Shown here: piece after piece, positions 20,057-28,731 of the stretch
Layout of the letters: the number at the start of each line of letters is the position of its first letter
How positions within the stretch are numbered: the stretch's first letter is position 1
NCBI GenBank assembly: GCA_963820095.1
Contig: CAWFZA010000041.1
Coordinates: 124,001 to 188,000 of the forward strand
Length of the DNA: 64,000 bases
DNA from: Roseiarcus sp963820095
Lineage (GTDB): Bacteria > Pseudomonadota > Alphaproteobacteria > Rhizobiales > Beijerinckiaceae
Reading direction: 5' to 3'
Notes under the pieces: generated by a model
Databases searched by the model: none
Told to the model about the DNA's origin: nothing
What the model saw: the letters and a program-made list of their open reading frames with translations, nothing else
Position numbers and translations under genes: made by a program

Positions 20057-23018
20057 TTACGAGTCGCGCCGCACGAGGTAGTCGACGCTGGCCCGAAGCC
20101 AGTCGAGGTCGGCGCTCGCGGGCGCCCCGGCGAATGCCGATGCGTCGAATTCCTGCGCCGCGGCTTCCGCAAATGCGGTGGCCGCTTGGCGAGCCCATTC
20201 GATGCTCCCATTGCTTGCGATGATATCGTGCAGCCGCAGGACCTCGCGCGGCAGCCGGCGCGCGCGCGGCCTCGCCAGAAAGCTCCTGATCCAGGTCCGG
20301 TCCGCGCTATTCGCTTTTCCGAATGCGTGCGTGAGCAGAAGCGTGCGCTTGCCTTCCCAGAGATCCCCGTTGATCTCCTTGCCGTATCGGGCAAGGCTCC
20401 CGTCGAGGTTCAAGACGTCGTCGGTGATCTGGAACGCCGCCCCGAGGAGGTAGCCGAACCGATCGAACCGGTCGAGCTTCCGGTCGGCGCCATCGGCGAC
20501 AAGGGCGCCGATCCGCAAAGGGTGAATGAAGCTGTACCAAGCGGTCTTCTTCAAGACGAGACGAAGATAGTCGTCCGTCGTGACCGTGAGATCGTTGTCG
20601 CGCACCCAGCCAAGCTCCATGGCCTGCCCCTCGAGGGTTTCCACCACCAAGTGGTCGACTTCCTCGAAGATTCGCATGCCCGGCCACCGGTCCGAGCCGC
20701 TCGCCCGTCTTGCGGAAAAGGCGCATGGCGAGCGCGTTCATGGAATCGCCAGCGTTGAGCGCAATTGGAATCCCGGCGCTGCGATGCATGGTCGCGGCGC
20801 CGCGTCGCCAATCGCTGCCGTCCTCGATGTCGTCGTGGACGAGAAACCCATTGTGCAGCATTTCCAGGCCGGCGGCGGCCGGAAGCGCATCCTCCCCGCG
20901 CCCGCCCAGCGCTCTCGCGGTCGCGATGCAGAGGGCAGGGCGCAGGCCCTTGCCCGATCGCCCAAGAAAATCCCGCACGAGCCCGTAGAGGTGGCGCTCG
21001 GGCTCCCCGCTCGGAATTCCCTCGGCAAGCGTGTCGCCGAGCATGTCGCGATACCAGGTCAGGCGCTCGAGAAAGCCCGCCGGCCCCAGGATCTCGCTCG
21101 CGGCCGACATCGGCTCGGCGAGATTGAGCCTCGCGGCTTCCGGCGCGGACAAGCCGGTGAACCGGCGTATCTCGACCGGATCGCCCGCGCTCAGTTCGCG
21201 CACGTCCGGCAGGCCGCGATCGCTGAGTTCGAGCGCGCTGGCGGCCGCCTTGACGAAGGGCGCCACGTGTTCGAGCAGCGGGCGGGCCTTATCGAGCAGC
21301 GGGGAAGCGCCGCGAATGGCTTGGGCCGCCACCTGCATGAGCGAATCGTCCCACGGCAGGCCGGCCTTGTATCGCCCCGCATCGTACAATCGCCAGGGCG
21401 TGAGGATTTCCGGCTCGTGCAGCGGCCATAATTCGCAGCGGCTTCCAGCGAAGTCCACGGCGTCGAGCACTCCGTTGACCGCCCGGCGCGCCGCCTCATT
21501 GGCGCCCTCCATCGTCGCGAGGTCGGTGTACGTGCGGACGTAGTCCGACGCGAGAAACAGGTTCGGAACGCCGGTGGCCGCCTCCGGCCGCAACGCCCAT
21601 GTGTCGGTGAGATTGACGAGCAGCGGCTCGCCGTTGGCAAGGCGGGCGGGGCGCGTGGGATCGTTGGTGATGTCGGGGTCGAGAAACCAGGAGTGCAGAT
21701 CTTCCTCGCGCAGCAGTTCCTCGCCCGAATTCATCGAACGCTTGAGCTGGCTCCACGTCTCGCGCACCACCTCTTCACGCGAGCAATCGATCGCGGCGCG
21801 CCCCGTCGATCCCGGCGCCGTCCAGTCGGAAACGTCGACCGAGAGCACGCTGTGAACTTCGCTGTCGTTCAAGAATTCGGGCGGCGCGTCACGCCAGAAC
21901 TGGAGCTGCGAGATGCTGGTGAGGGCCCATTCCGTATCGATGTGAATCACATGCCCGTGCGCGGTCGGCAGGTTGCGATGCAGGTAGAACTGGATGCCGT
22001 TCATCCATTCCACATTGGAGGCGAGCGCGCTCAAATTTCGCAGCGTCGGGTCGGCCGCCCGCATGTCGGCGCTCACCAACGGCGCCATTTTCTCGACCGG
22101 CAGCGCCGCGATATAGTAGTCGCCCGTCGCGACGGCTCGCTTCCCCTGTCGTCTGAAGGCGACTCCGGCGATCCGTCCGTTCTGACAGACAATCTCCTCG
22201 ATCTCGGCTCCCTTCACGTAGCGCACGCCGCGCGATTCGAGATATGCGAGCCAGGGATCGATCCAGACCAGATTGGTTGGGCCGTCGAGCACGCGGTCGC
22301 TCGCGACCGCGGTCGGCGTGATGATCGAGAGCACGAGCTGCACGAATATGTCGCCGATCGTGCGCGTGCTCGCCTTTTGCGCCTTGGCGGCGACCAGGGA
22401 GCGCGTGATGCCGACAGCGAGAAACTTCTGGTAGGCCGCTGATCGACTCTCGGCGCCGGCGAAGTCCCACCAGCTTATCCGTTCGTACTCGCCGAGCCGG
22501 CGCTCCGCGCACGAGGTGAGGATCTGCCAGATGCGCGCCCCGAAGAAGGCCAGATCGTCCGGGGTGAGGTCCGTGACCGGCTCGAACATCAAGAGAATGT
22601 CGCGCAGCAAAACCCCGGCGTCGCCGGGCGTCAGCGGAAAGACCGACGGCGCGACGAACATGGGCTTGGCGTACTGGGTGAATCCGATCCGCGTTGTGGG
22701 CGCCAGATGATCCGCCGCTTTTCGTCCGTCGAAAGACGGCGTTCGGCGCATGGTGTCGACCACGTGCTTGTAGAAGCCGGGAAAGAACCGAAACCCGTGC
22801 TCCCCAGGCAATCGGTGCTCGATGGGGCCCGCGGCGCCGCTGGCGAGCTGATGGCCGCTTGTATCCTCGCCGTCGTCGACGACGGGAATGCTGCGGGCCT
22901 TTCCTCCGGCGAGGTCGGTGCGCTCGAGCACGACGACCTCAAAGCCGCGCTCGACGAGCTCGTGCGCGGCGCTCATCCCCGCGACGCCGCCTCCTAGGAC
23001 GACGACCCTAGTCGGCAT
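20057..23018 (-). CDS. Fused FAD-dependent amine-oxidase-type oxidoreductase and trans-polyprenyl diphosphate synthase (one frameshift)
   Basis: The ATG at 23018 starts a Rossmann FAD site (VVVLGGGVAGMSAAHE). The oxidoreductase resembles phytoene-desaturase/hydroxysqualene-dehydroxylase relatives (HGFRFFPGFYKHV; C-terminal FAD motif LASDYVRTYTDLATMEGAN), to about residue 590. After a linker of about 100 residues comes an isoprenoid synthase domain: GKGLRP, first Asp-rich motif VHDDIEDGSDWRRG, second motif ITDDVLNLDG, then YGKEINGDLWEGKRT. One extra G near 20684 shifts the frame; removing it joins GERLGP to WPGMRIFEEVDHL and restores about 987 residues. The domains would make a C10-C20 prenyl diphosphate and oxidise a (probably polyisoprenoid) substrate. 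The encapsulin-like gene is 80 nt upstream, so this is a candidate shell cargo (inference). Confidence 0.82.
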
Positions 23019-23098
23019 GGGTCATGGCGCCATGGCTTTCGTCCCCCGGTCCTCTGATCGGCGTTGCGCGACGACGTCCATGTCGCTGTTTGACTCCC

Positions 23099-24124
23099 CT
23101 ATTTTCCTTTTCCGTTCTTGTTGTCGTCGGGGGGAGGCGATGATGCGGGCGCTGATTTGTCCACCATGTCGAGCTGGACAATTGCGTCAGCTTCCCTGAT
23201 GCGCAGCGCGATCTTCTCGGATACGCGAAAGAGAAATGCCGGATCGGCGCTGACCTGCAGGAATTGCAGGCTGATATCTGAGGCGACGACCAGTTCGAGG
23301 GGCGCCCCGCCGAGGGCGACAACTACGCCGGTAAATCCGTCCGACTCGTCAAGGGTCGAGGAACGTAGCAGCGGGCCCCCGCCCAGAAATGGGATGATGC
23401 GGTCCTGTGGCAAGACGAGCGACTGCGAATCGGGGGTCTGAGCGACGAGAAACAGTTGTTGACCAAGGACCACCGCGAACGGACCAAACTGTCCGCGTTC
23501 TTCCAGTTGGCCGATTGCCTCCGATATCGCGCTGACAAGCCGCTGCCCTCTTCCTTCCTCCGGAGTTCCGGGCGACCTTTATCGGTTTTTCTGGCGGGTC
23601 CTTCCAAATTCCCCTCGCTTGTACGGCGCCGGTGATTTGCCAAATTCGAGGCAAACCGGAGAGTCCCGCGGCCGGCTCTGAACTCGATGCCAGTCCTCGG
23701 AAGACAACGGCGTCCTCGAGCCGAGCGATCACGTTTGCCGCGCGCCGGAACAGCGCCAGCGCGCTCGTCAGTTCGGGATCGGCCATCTGGGCGTTGCGCA
23801 CCGGCACAACCACCTGCAAAGTAGCAAGGCGGATCGTGTCCCTGTCGTCGATCGATAAGCGTCGCGGTTCAAGACTGAGCTTTGCCGCCGCAGTCGGGCC
23901 GGTGCTTCCGGGGCGTCCTGCGCGGCGGCGCGTTTGGCAAGCTCATCGTCCACCAGGGGGTAGCTTATTTCTTGCTTGCGCACGAAATCCGCATCCGCAT
24001 CGAGCGGCCCGTAGAGCGGCAGGAAGGTCGCAGCCACCCGGGCCCGCTTCGCTTCTTCCTGAATCACCTGGTTGACGCGGGCCCACTGCTCGTCGGTCCA
24101 CGGCACTTGCGGGTCGTTTGCCAT
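23099..24124 (-). CDS. Family-1 encapsulin-like shell protein (linocin M18/HK97 fold), two frameshifts
   Basis: The ATG at 24124 has GGAGG upstream. The merged reading matches encapsulin blocks in order: N-terminal helix WTDEQWARVNQVIQEEAKRA, LPLYGPLDADADFV, the long helix region (RNAQMADPELTSALALFRRA, ARLEDAVVFRGL), the A-domain strand EERGQFGPFAVVLGQQLF, and the C-terminal block FLFRVSEKIALRIREADAIV. These parallel Myxococcus EncA segment by segment from memory (EEWARLN; IYGPLGAG; QGHFGPYAVVL; FRVLEALLLRIKHPDAI). Frames change near 23885 and near 23575. Repaired length is about 340 aa, longer than the usual 265-290, partly from a polar Pro/Lys tail (SAPASSPPPDDNKNGKGK). It should form a protein nanocompartment. 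Frameshifts may be sequence errors or decay. Confidence 0.78.
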
Positions 24125-24236
24125 TTCGGCGCCCCTCCGGTTGGCTTGCCTCAAGGTTCGTTATCGACGAACGGGAAGGCGTTTCATCTGAAGCACGGGT
24201 GAGACTTGGCTCCTAGCGCATTACGCCGCCGCGTTC

Positions 24237-25266
24237 TTACGAATTCGTTCGTCCCCCCACTTCGATCAGATAGGCGTCCGACTCGACAGTGAGCGCCTTC
24301 ATGTCGACTCGGCCGACGATCAGGCATTGCGCCCGATTGAGCCACTCGAGATCCTTGTCGGCCGTCGCATAGGTCGGCGCGCACACGAACGGAGGCCACG
24401 GATCGAACTCGCCGCGGAGCGCACGGGCGTAGCCATCGTGGCCAAGCTCGAGATAACCGCCGTATGAGATGTAGACGCGCGCCCCGGAGCGCATCTCCAT
24501 GCATCCCTGCACCTGGACGATTGCGACGCCATCCGATCGGATGCGCATCCAGTCGGCGGCGCCGGGCAGGAAACGCCCTTCGAGCACCGGTCCGACGAAG
24601 GGCGCCTCGTCAAAATGCCAGATGATCCGCAGACCATCCGATACGACGCCGACAACCTCCTTGCGAAGCTTGATCGTCGCGCCGCCAAGGAATTTCGGCT
24701 CCCACCGCCAGCGTCCTCCGTCCGGCGATCTGAGCCCCGCCAGAGGCGGCGCAGGCCGAGGTCGCGACCGGCGTCGCGCCCTGACCGACTTGATACCGGG
24801 ACGATTGTTCCGACTCGAGGAGACGGGCGGAGATCGGCTGGCCGGCGAAACGAAGCACCGGCAGGAACTCGACCAGCCCAATCGGCTGGCCCGGAACGAC
24901 CGCGCGAAAGATCCGCGCGTTGGCCTCGCGGAAGCGCGGCTCGAGCACCCCGATGGCTTCGCGGACGGGGCCTCCGTTGACCCTATACTCGACCGCGATG
25001 CTGTGACCCGGCCGCATCGGCGAGACAGCCGCCAGGATGGGCGCTCCAACGCCGGGAGCGACGATCGGCGGCGGCCCGGGCGTATCGGCGCCCCCCCACA
25101 GGAGCGTCGATCCGTCTCGCGCTTGGCGCCTTGACTCGAGCGGCGCGGCCGGCTCCGCGGCGAGCATGCCATCGCCGACCCGCAGACCTGAGAGTGTCGC
25201 CCGCTCTAGCAAAGATCCCCTGGTCTCCCCGCCCACAATAGCGATTGGCGCACAGTCCGCGCACAT
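24237..25266 (-). CDS. DUF3237-domain protein with disordered N-terminal region (one frameshift)
   Basis: The C-terminal 150 residues match DUF3237 (IIWHFDEAPFVGPVLEGRFL, GAADWMRIRSDGVAIVQVQG, RGEFDPWPPFVCAPTYATAD), a small beta-barrel family of unknown function. Upstream, in a second frame joined near 24760, lies a beta-rich segment (HSIAVEYRVNGGPVREAIG, ARIFRAVVPGQPIGLVEFLP) and before it a Gly/Pro-rich region with RGSLLERATLSGLRVGDGML. The ATG at 25266 is one of several possible starts, and the frame stays open to 25476. It is first in the same-strand run with the encapsulin-like gene 112 nt downstream. It could be an enzyme, accessory factor or cargo of the compartment; undetermined. Confidence 0.65.
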
Positions 25267-25795
25267 GTGCAAGGGCAAAACGCGCAATTGCAGGCGCCGC
25301 TTCTTCCGGGCCGCCGTTCTGGGCCGCCGCGCGATCGGCGCGCGCTCTCCTCGTCTCGCGCCCCGAGCTCGCAATGACCCGCGCCACGCTACGCGATGGT
25401 TCGGATTCATGGGGGCGAGGTCACCGGACGCCGATGCCGAGGGCGCCGCTATGAAAGTCGCGAAATGGCTTGGCAAAACCAGAAATGTATGTTACCTGTA
25501 TGGGTATCAGCAGAATCAGCCCGCTTGGCGCCAGGGATGAGGCCGAACCTGTTTGCTAAGTCAGGTTACAACCCTAGGGCGCAAGCGAACGGCGGGTGGG
25601 GAATTTTTTATGTTAACGGAAAATCCCTTATAACCCATTGAAAAGGCTCGATTCGGACGAGAGAATCCAAGGAAATCCAAGGAAATCCAATAGGCTTTAA
25701 CGGGTTTTCGCACCCAAATGGCGAGGCTCGCAGAAAATCCAAACGGATCGACGCCATCAGGCAAAAGCTTCCCCGCCCCGTCCGGCTCCCGGATC
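25267..25795. other. Non-coding stretch with repeats
   Basis: Part of this stretch (25267-25476) could be a longer N-terminus of the DUF3237 gene, and promoters for the encapsulin cluster should lie here. The section 25600-25700 is AT-rich and contains one copy of a 50-bp repeat and three adjacent GAAATCCAA-type units. No other gene was seen. Confidence 0.4.
25631..25681 (+). repeat. 50-bp long-distance inverted repeat, copy A
   Basis: This segment begins TAACCCATTGAAAAG and ends GAATCCAAGGAAATCCAAG. It matches the reverse complement of 52924-52974 with only about two mismatches. It contains a small dyad (GATTC, eight bases, GAATC). Directly after it the unit GGAAATCCAA repeats. No gene overlaps it. 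Possible readings are an attachment-site-like core, a dispersed intergenic element, or recombination-derived duplication. Confidence 0.8.
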
Positions 25796-25963
25796 TTAGC
25801 GGCCAATCCCGGTGTTGTTCTGCGCGTAGCTGGAGGGATTGTAGGGGTTGCAGGCGGCGTCATTCGCGCAGCGGCCCGCTAGTCCGGAGGGATTGATCGG
25901 CTGATTGGCGTTGCAGCCGCAGAGCACGAGCGCCACAGCCGCCAGAAGGATCGGGATCCGCAT
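25796..25963 (-). CDS. Micro-lipoprotein with NPYNPxSYAQNNTG motif (copy 1)
   Basis: A 55-aa protein: signal MRIPILLAAVALVLCGC with the lipobox cysteine at residue 17 or nearby, then a 38-residue tail ending PYNPSSYAQNNTGIGR. The ATG is preceded by GGAGGG. The neighbouring upstream gene encodes a second tiny lipoprotein with the same C-terminal motif. Two extra cysteines (RCANDAAC) could form a disulfide. Function unknown. Confidence 0.7.
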   Translation of the reverse strand: MRIPILLAAVALVLCGCNANQPINPSGLAGRCANDAACNPYNPSSYAQNNTGIGR

Positions 25964-26010
25964 TCGCGCCCTCCAGTTCAATGAAGACCGGCCGGCCATC
26001 TGAGAGTTGG

Positions 26011-26262
26011 CTAGTGGCCGCCGCGTCCGGTGTTGTTCTGCGCGTAGCTGATGGGATTGTAAGGATTGTTTTCCACGTAATGACCGGCGAAGACCTGTGA
26101 GACCGTCCGCGACGAGGGATCGGGCGTCTGATTGGCGTTGCAGCCTGCGAGCATGAGAGCCGCAACCGCAAGCCCGACGCCGAACGGCGCGGTCGGGGTC
26201 CAACTTACCGCAGACGAAGCGCCAGACGATCCTTGGGTCGACACGCACGAGAAAACGGCCAT
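26011..26262 (-). CDS. Micro-lipoprotein with NPYNPxSYAQNNTG motif (copy 2)
   Basis: An 83-aa protein starting at an ATG with AAGGAG six bases upstream. A long N-terminal region leads to a hydrophobic stretch and lipobox ALMLAGC, then CNANQTPDPSS and the C-terminal ENNPYNPISYAQNNTGRGG. The CNANQ after the lipobox and the NPYNP-SYAQNNTG tail are shared with the gene 47 nt downstream, so the pair arose by tandem duplication. Function unknown. Confidence 0.7.
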   Translation of the reverse strand: MAVFSCVSTQGSSGASSAVSWTPTAPFGVGLAVAALMLAGCNANQTPDPSSRTVSQVFAGHYVENNPYNPISYAQNNTGRGGH

Positions 26263-26603
26263 CAGGTTCTCCTTACTTTCCCGCACGGCCATTTGGCCAG
26301 CTTCACTGGATCGAGCCCACCATAACAACTTCGGCGCGCGATTTATTCTCCCGATTCGACGCTCCCGGGCGGCGGCGAAGATGGAGGTTGGGGCAATTGG
26401 CGGGGAACGGGCGAGCGAGGATGCGAAAGCCCGGTGAGTCTGGCCGGCGAAATGACCCCGGCGAGCGGCGCGCGGGCCCAGGTAGACAGCCCGCAAGGCG
26501 GCGGAGCGGTCGTTCGGCCGCGTTTCAGCGGAACATTTTGGCCCATATCGGGTTTAGCTGACGTCGCGGCGAAGCGCGATGTTTTCCGAGAAAGAACAAT
26601 TCA

Positions 26604-26783
26604 ATGCGGCGCGCGAAAGTCTGCTCGGCCTGCGGCAAACCGACAACCGTCGCCAGCGCCTCGTGCTTATGGTGCGGCCAGCCGAAGATGATATTCTCGG
26701 GCCGCCTCCTGGCGACGGTCAAAGCCGCGCTGCTTTTCATGGTCGGGGTCCTGACTAGGCGTGGGCACGCCGTTCGACCCTGA
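26604..26783 (+). CDS. Micro zinc-ribbon membrane protein
   Basis: A 59-aa frame starting ATG CGG CGC. It encodes VCSACGKPTT then SCLWCGQPK, two CxxC knuckles (Cys7/10 and Cys21/24) 10 residues apart as in zinc ribbons, followed by one hydrophobic helix (LLATVKAALLFMVGVL) and a basic tail. The ribosome-binding site is weak (GAGAAAG). The four-cysteine ribbon plus TM layout is hard to explain by chance, but without comparison it remains a prediction. Confidence 0.5.
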   Translation: MRRAKVCSACGKPTTVASASCLWCGQPKMIFSGRLLATVKAALLFMVGVLTRRGHAVRP

Positions 26784-27115
26784 TTTCACTCAGGCGCAAG
26801 CAGGCCGGAACTTGGTGGGCGGGCTCCCGCTCGCCGCGCGGCCGTCGATGCTCGGCCGTCGACATGGAAGACCCGCGAAGATTCGATCGCCTCGATCTTA
26901 CAATCGGTTCGGAGGGTAGGTTCATGCGCCGGTTCGACGCCCAGCACAGCGGCCCCTATGTCCGCCCATGACAATGTCGGGCGCGACACCGCCTCGCGTG
27001 GGGCGTGCGTCGCGATGGCCTTATAGACCCCCGCGCATGGCGGGCCACACACGGGGGCCTGAGATCACTGCGTCTCGCCGTTTTATTCCAGCCGGTAGGC
27101 GCAGGCGCGGTCGGG
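26784..27115. other. Intergenic, nothing identified
   Basis: These 332 bases lie between the micro zinc-ribbon gene and the cspA stop. Reading frames here have no recognisable content on either strand, and no clear terminator with a T-tract was found. Confidence 0.35.
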
Positions 27116-27325
27116 CTACGCGGCTTTTAGGTTATCCGCCGAAGATTTTCCGGTCCTTCGATCGGCGACAATCTCATATGAGACTTTCTGTCCTTCGTTC
27201 AGGCTGTACATTCCGGCGCGCTCGACGGCGCTGATGTGAACGAACACATCCTTGCTGCCGTCATCCGGCTGGATGAAGCCAAAGCCCTTTTGGCTGTTGA
27301 ACCACTTTACGGTCCCTATCGCCAT
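27116..27325 (-). CDS. cspA: Cold-shock-domain protein (CspA family)
   Basis: A 69-aa single cold-shock domain that binds single-stranded RNA/DNA and melts mRNA structure. Both RNP motifs are present: KGFGFIQPDDGSKDVFVHIS. Length and start (MAIGTVKWFN) are standard for alphaproteobacteria. Translation and stability may be controlled by its own leader upstream of 27325, but no cold-box was identified. It is transcribed divergently from the extensin-like gene. Confidence 0.96.
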   Translation of the reverse strand: MAIGTVKWFNSQKGFGFIQPDDGSKDVFVHISAVERAGMYSLNEGQKVSYEIVADRRTGKSSADNLKAA

Positions 27326-27571
27326 GAGATGATTCTTTCAGGTACGAGTTTAAATGGCCGCGCAGACGCGCGGCCGGCTGAGGTGATCGAGATTTTGGAA
27401 GAAGGTCGTCAGTCCGACGCGTGCCGCGCGGCGAGGCCAAGTCGTCCGGCCGAAACTCAATTCCGCACGCATAATGCATGCGAGCGCCCCGCGCAAGACG
27501 AGGATTGGATGGCGATTCACATCCCCTCCGAGGGAAGCCGCATCTTTATCAGTCGTTTACTTGAGGTTCTG

Positions 27572-28300
27572 ATGACGACGCCTTCGCATCGGAGGATTTG
27601 GCGCCGGACATTGGCCGTGGCGGCGCTGGCTCTTTGCGCCGCCTCGGCGCGTGCGGAGGAGCCGCCGCTCCCGCCGCCGCGGCCGCCGGATTTCGCGGCT
27701 CCTGGAAAACCGACCGAGCCGCCGGCCTCCGTCCCGAAGGCAGACCCGGCTTCGTCTTGCCTTGCGAAACTGATCGCGGACGGCGCGAGCGCGGAGGCCA
27801 CCGCGCCGCCCGCGTCCGCCGGGGGGTGTGGCGTCGAGGCGCCCGTCCGTCTTTCATCCATCATGGCGGAAGGCGAGGCGGTGAGCCTGCCCGATCGCCC
27901 GCTTCTGGCTTGCGAGTTCGCCTCCGTTCTTGCCGACTATGTCCGCCTCATCGTTGCGCCGCTTGGCCAAGCGACGCTACGCGCCAAGGTCGCGGCGATC
28001 GAGACCGGGCCCGGATATGATTGCCGCACCCAGGACCGGATCGCGGGGGCCAAGATCAGCGCCCATGGCCACGGGCTGGCGGTGGACTTCGCCGCCATTA
28101 CGCTTTTGGACAAGCGACGAATCGTGGTGGAGCGGCAGACGAACGCGGAGGAAACGTCCTACTTCCGCGCCATACGAACGGCTGCTTGCGGCTGGTTCAC
28201 GACGGTTCTAGGCCCGGGCTCAGACGCCTTCCACGCCAACAACTTGCACCTCGATATCGAGCTGCACGGCGCAAACGCAAGCTATCGCATTTGCCAGTAA
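27572..28300 (+). CDS. Extensin-like C-terminal domain protein (secreted)
   Basis: The ATG at 27572 with GAGG upstream gives 242 aa; an open frame extends further upstream but overlaps cspA and is rejected. The signal peptide (RTLAVAALALCAASARA) leads to a Pro-rich stretch (EPPLPPPRPPDF). The extensin-like C-terminal domain follows with the conserved cysteines and the motifs SAHGHGLAVDFAAI and FHANNLHLDIELHG, His residues reminiscent of peptidoglycan-peptidase-type metal sites. Rhizobial relatives are periplasmic and of unproven function, possibly cell-wall acting. Confidence 0.85.
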   Translation: MTTPSHRRIWRRTLAVAALALCAASARAEEPPLPPPRPPDFAAPGKPTEPPASVPKADPASSCLAKLIADGASAEATAPPASAGGCGVEAPVRLSSIMAEGEAVSLPDRPLLACEFASVLADYVRLIVAPLGQATLRAKVAAIETGPGYDCRTQDRIAGAKISAHGHGLAVDFAAITLLDKRRIVVERQTNAEETSYFRAIRTAACGWFTTVLGPGSDAFHANNLHLDIELHGANASYRICQ

Positions 28301-28731
28301 TGTCAGGGTTTTGAGCGAAAGATTTGACGCTTTTCGCAACACGCCGACCTCCTCGTCCCGGGGGGCCGCCAAGGGCGCGTCTCGTATGACGACGATCAAG
28401 GACGCGGGGAGTGGGCGCGGTGGTTTCGAGCCTCGCCTCGTCTGGCTGCTTGGGGGCGGGCTCTTCGAGCCCTAGGGCGCAGTTCGGCAGCGCGCCAGCC
28501 CATCAGCCCTTGGGGGCGGAGCAGCCGAGGCTTACGGTCCAGAAGAACATGAGCTTTCGCTTGAGGGCCCGCCCCGCTTGGAATTTCTCAAGACCGAGGC
28601 GCGGATTGTCATCGCTTTTTCACGGGCGCCTGTCTATGAGTCGCGGGTGGGATCTATTGATCCTCCCTCGGCGCAGTCGACCACCCGCTCGACGACGCTT
28701 TCTCCAAAGCGCATGTCGGGCGAGGTGCAGG
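28301..28731. other. Intergenic upstream of desaturase
   Basis: The desaturase frame stays open upstream to 28411, but its codons show no conserved protein and a good ribosome-binding site exists only at 28732. I read this as leader/promoter DNA. No RNA gene or repeat recognised. Confidence 0.4.

Noticed and set aside
25660..25690. Three adjacent GAAATCCAA units as a possible CRISPR array
   Set aside because: Units are 10 bp with no spacers and no cas genes are present; simple tandem repeat.
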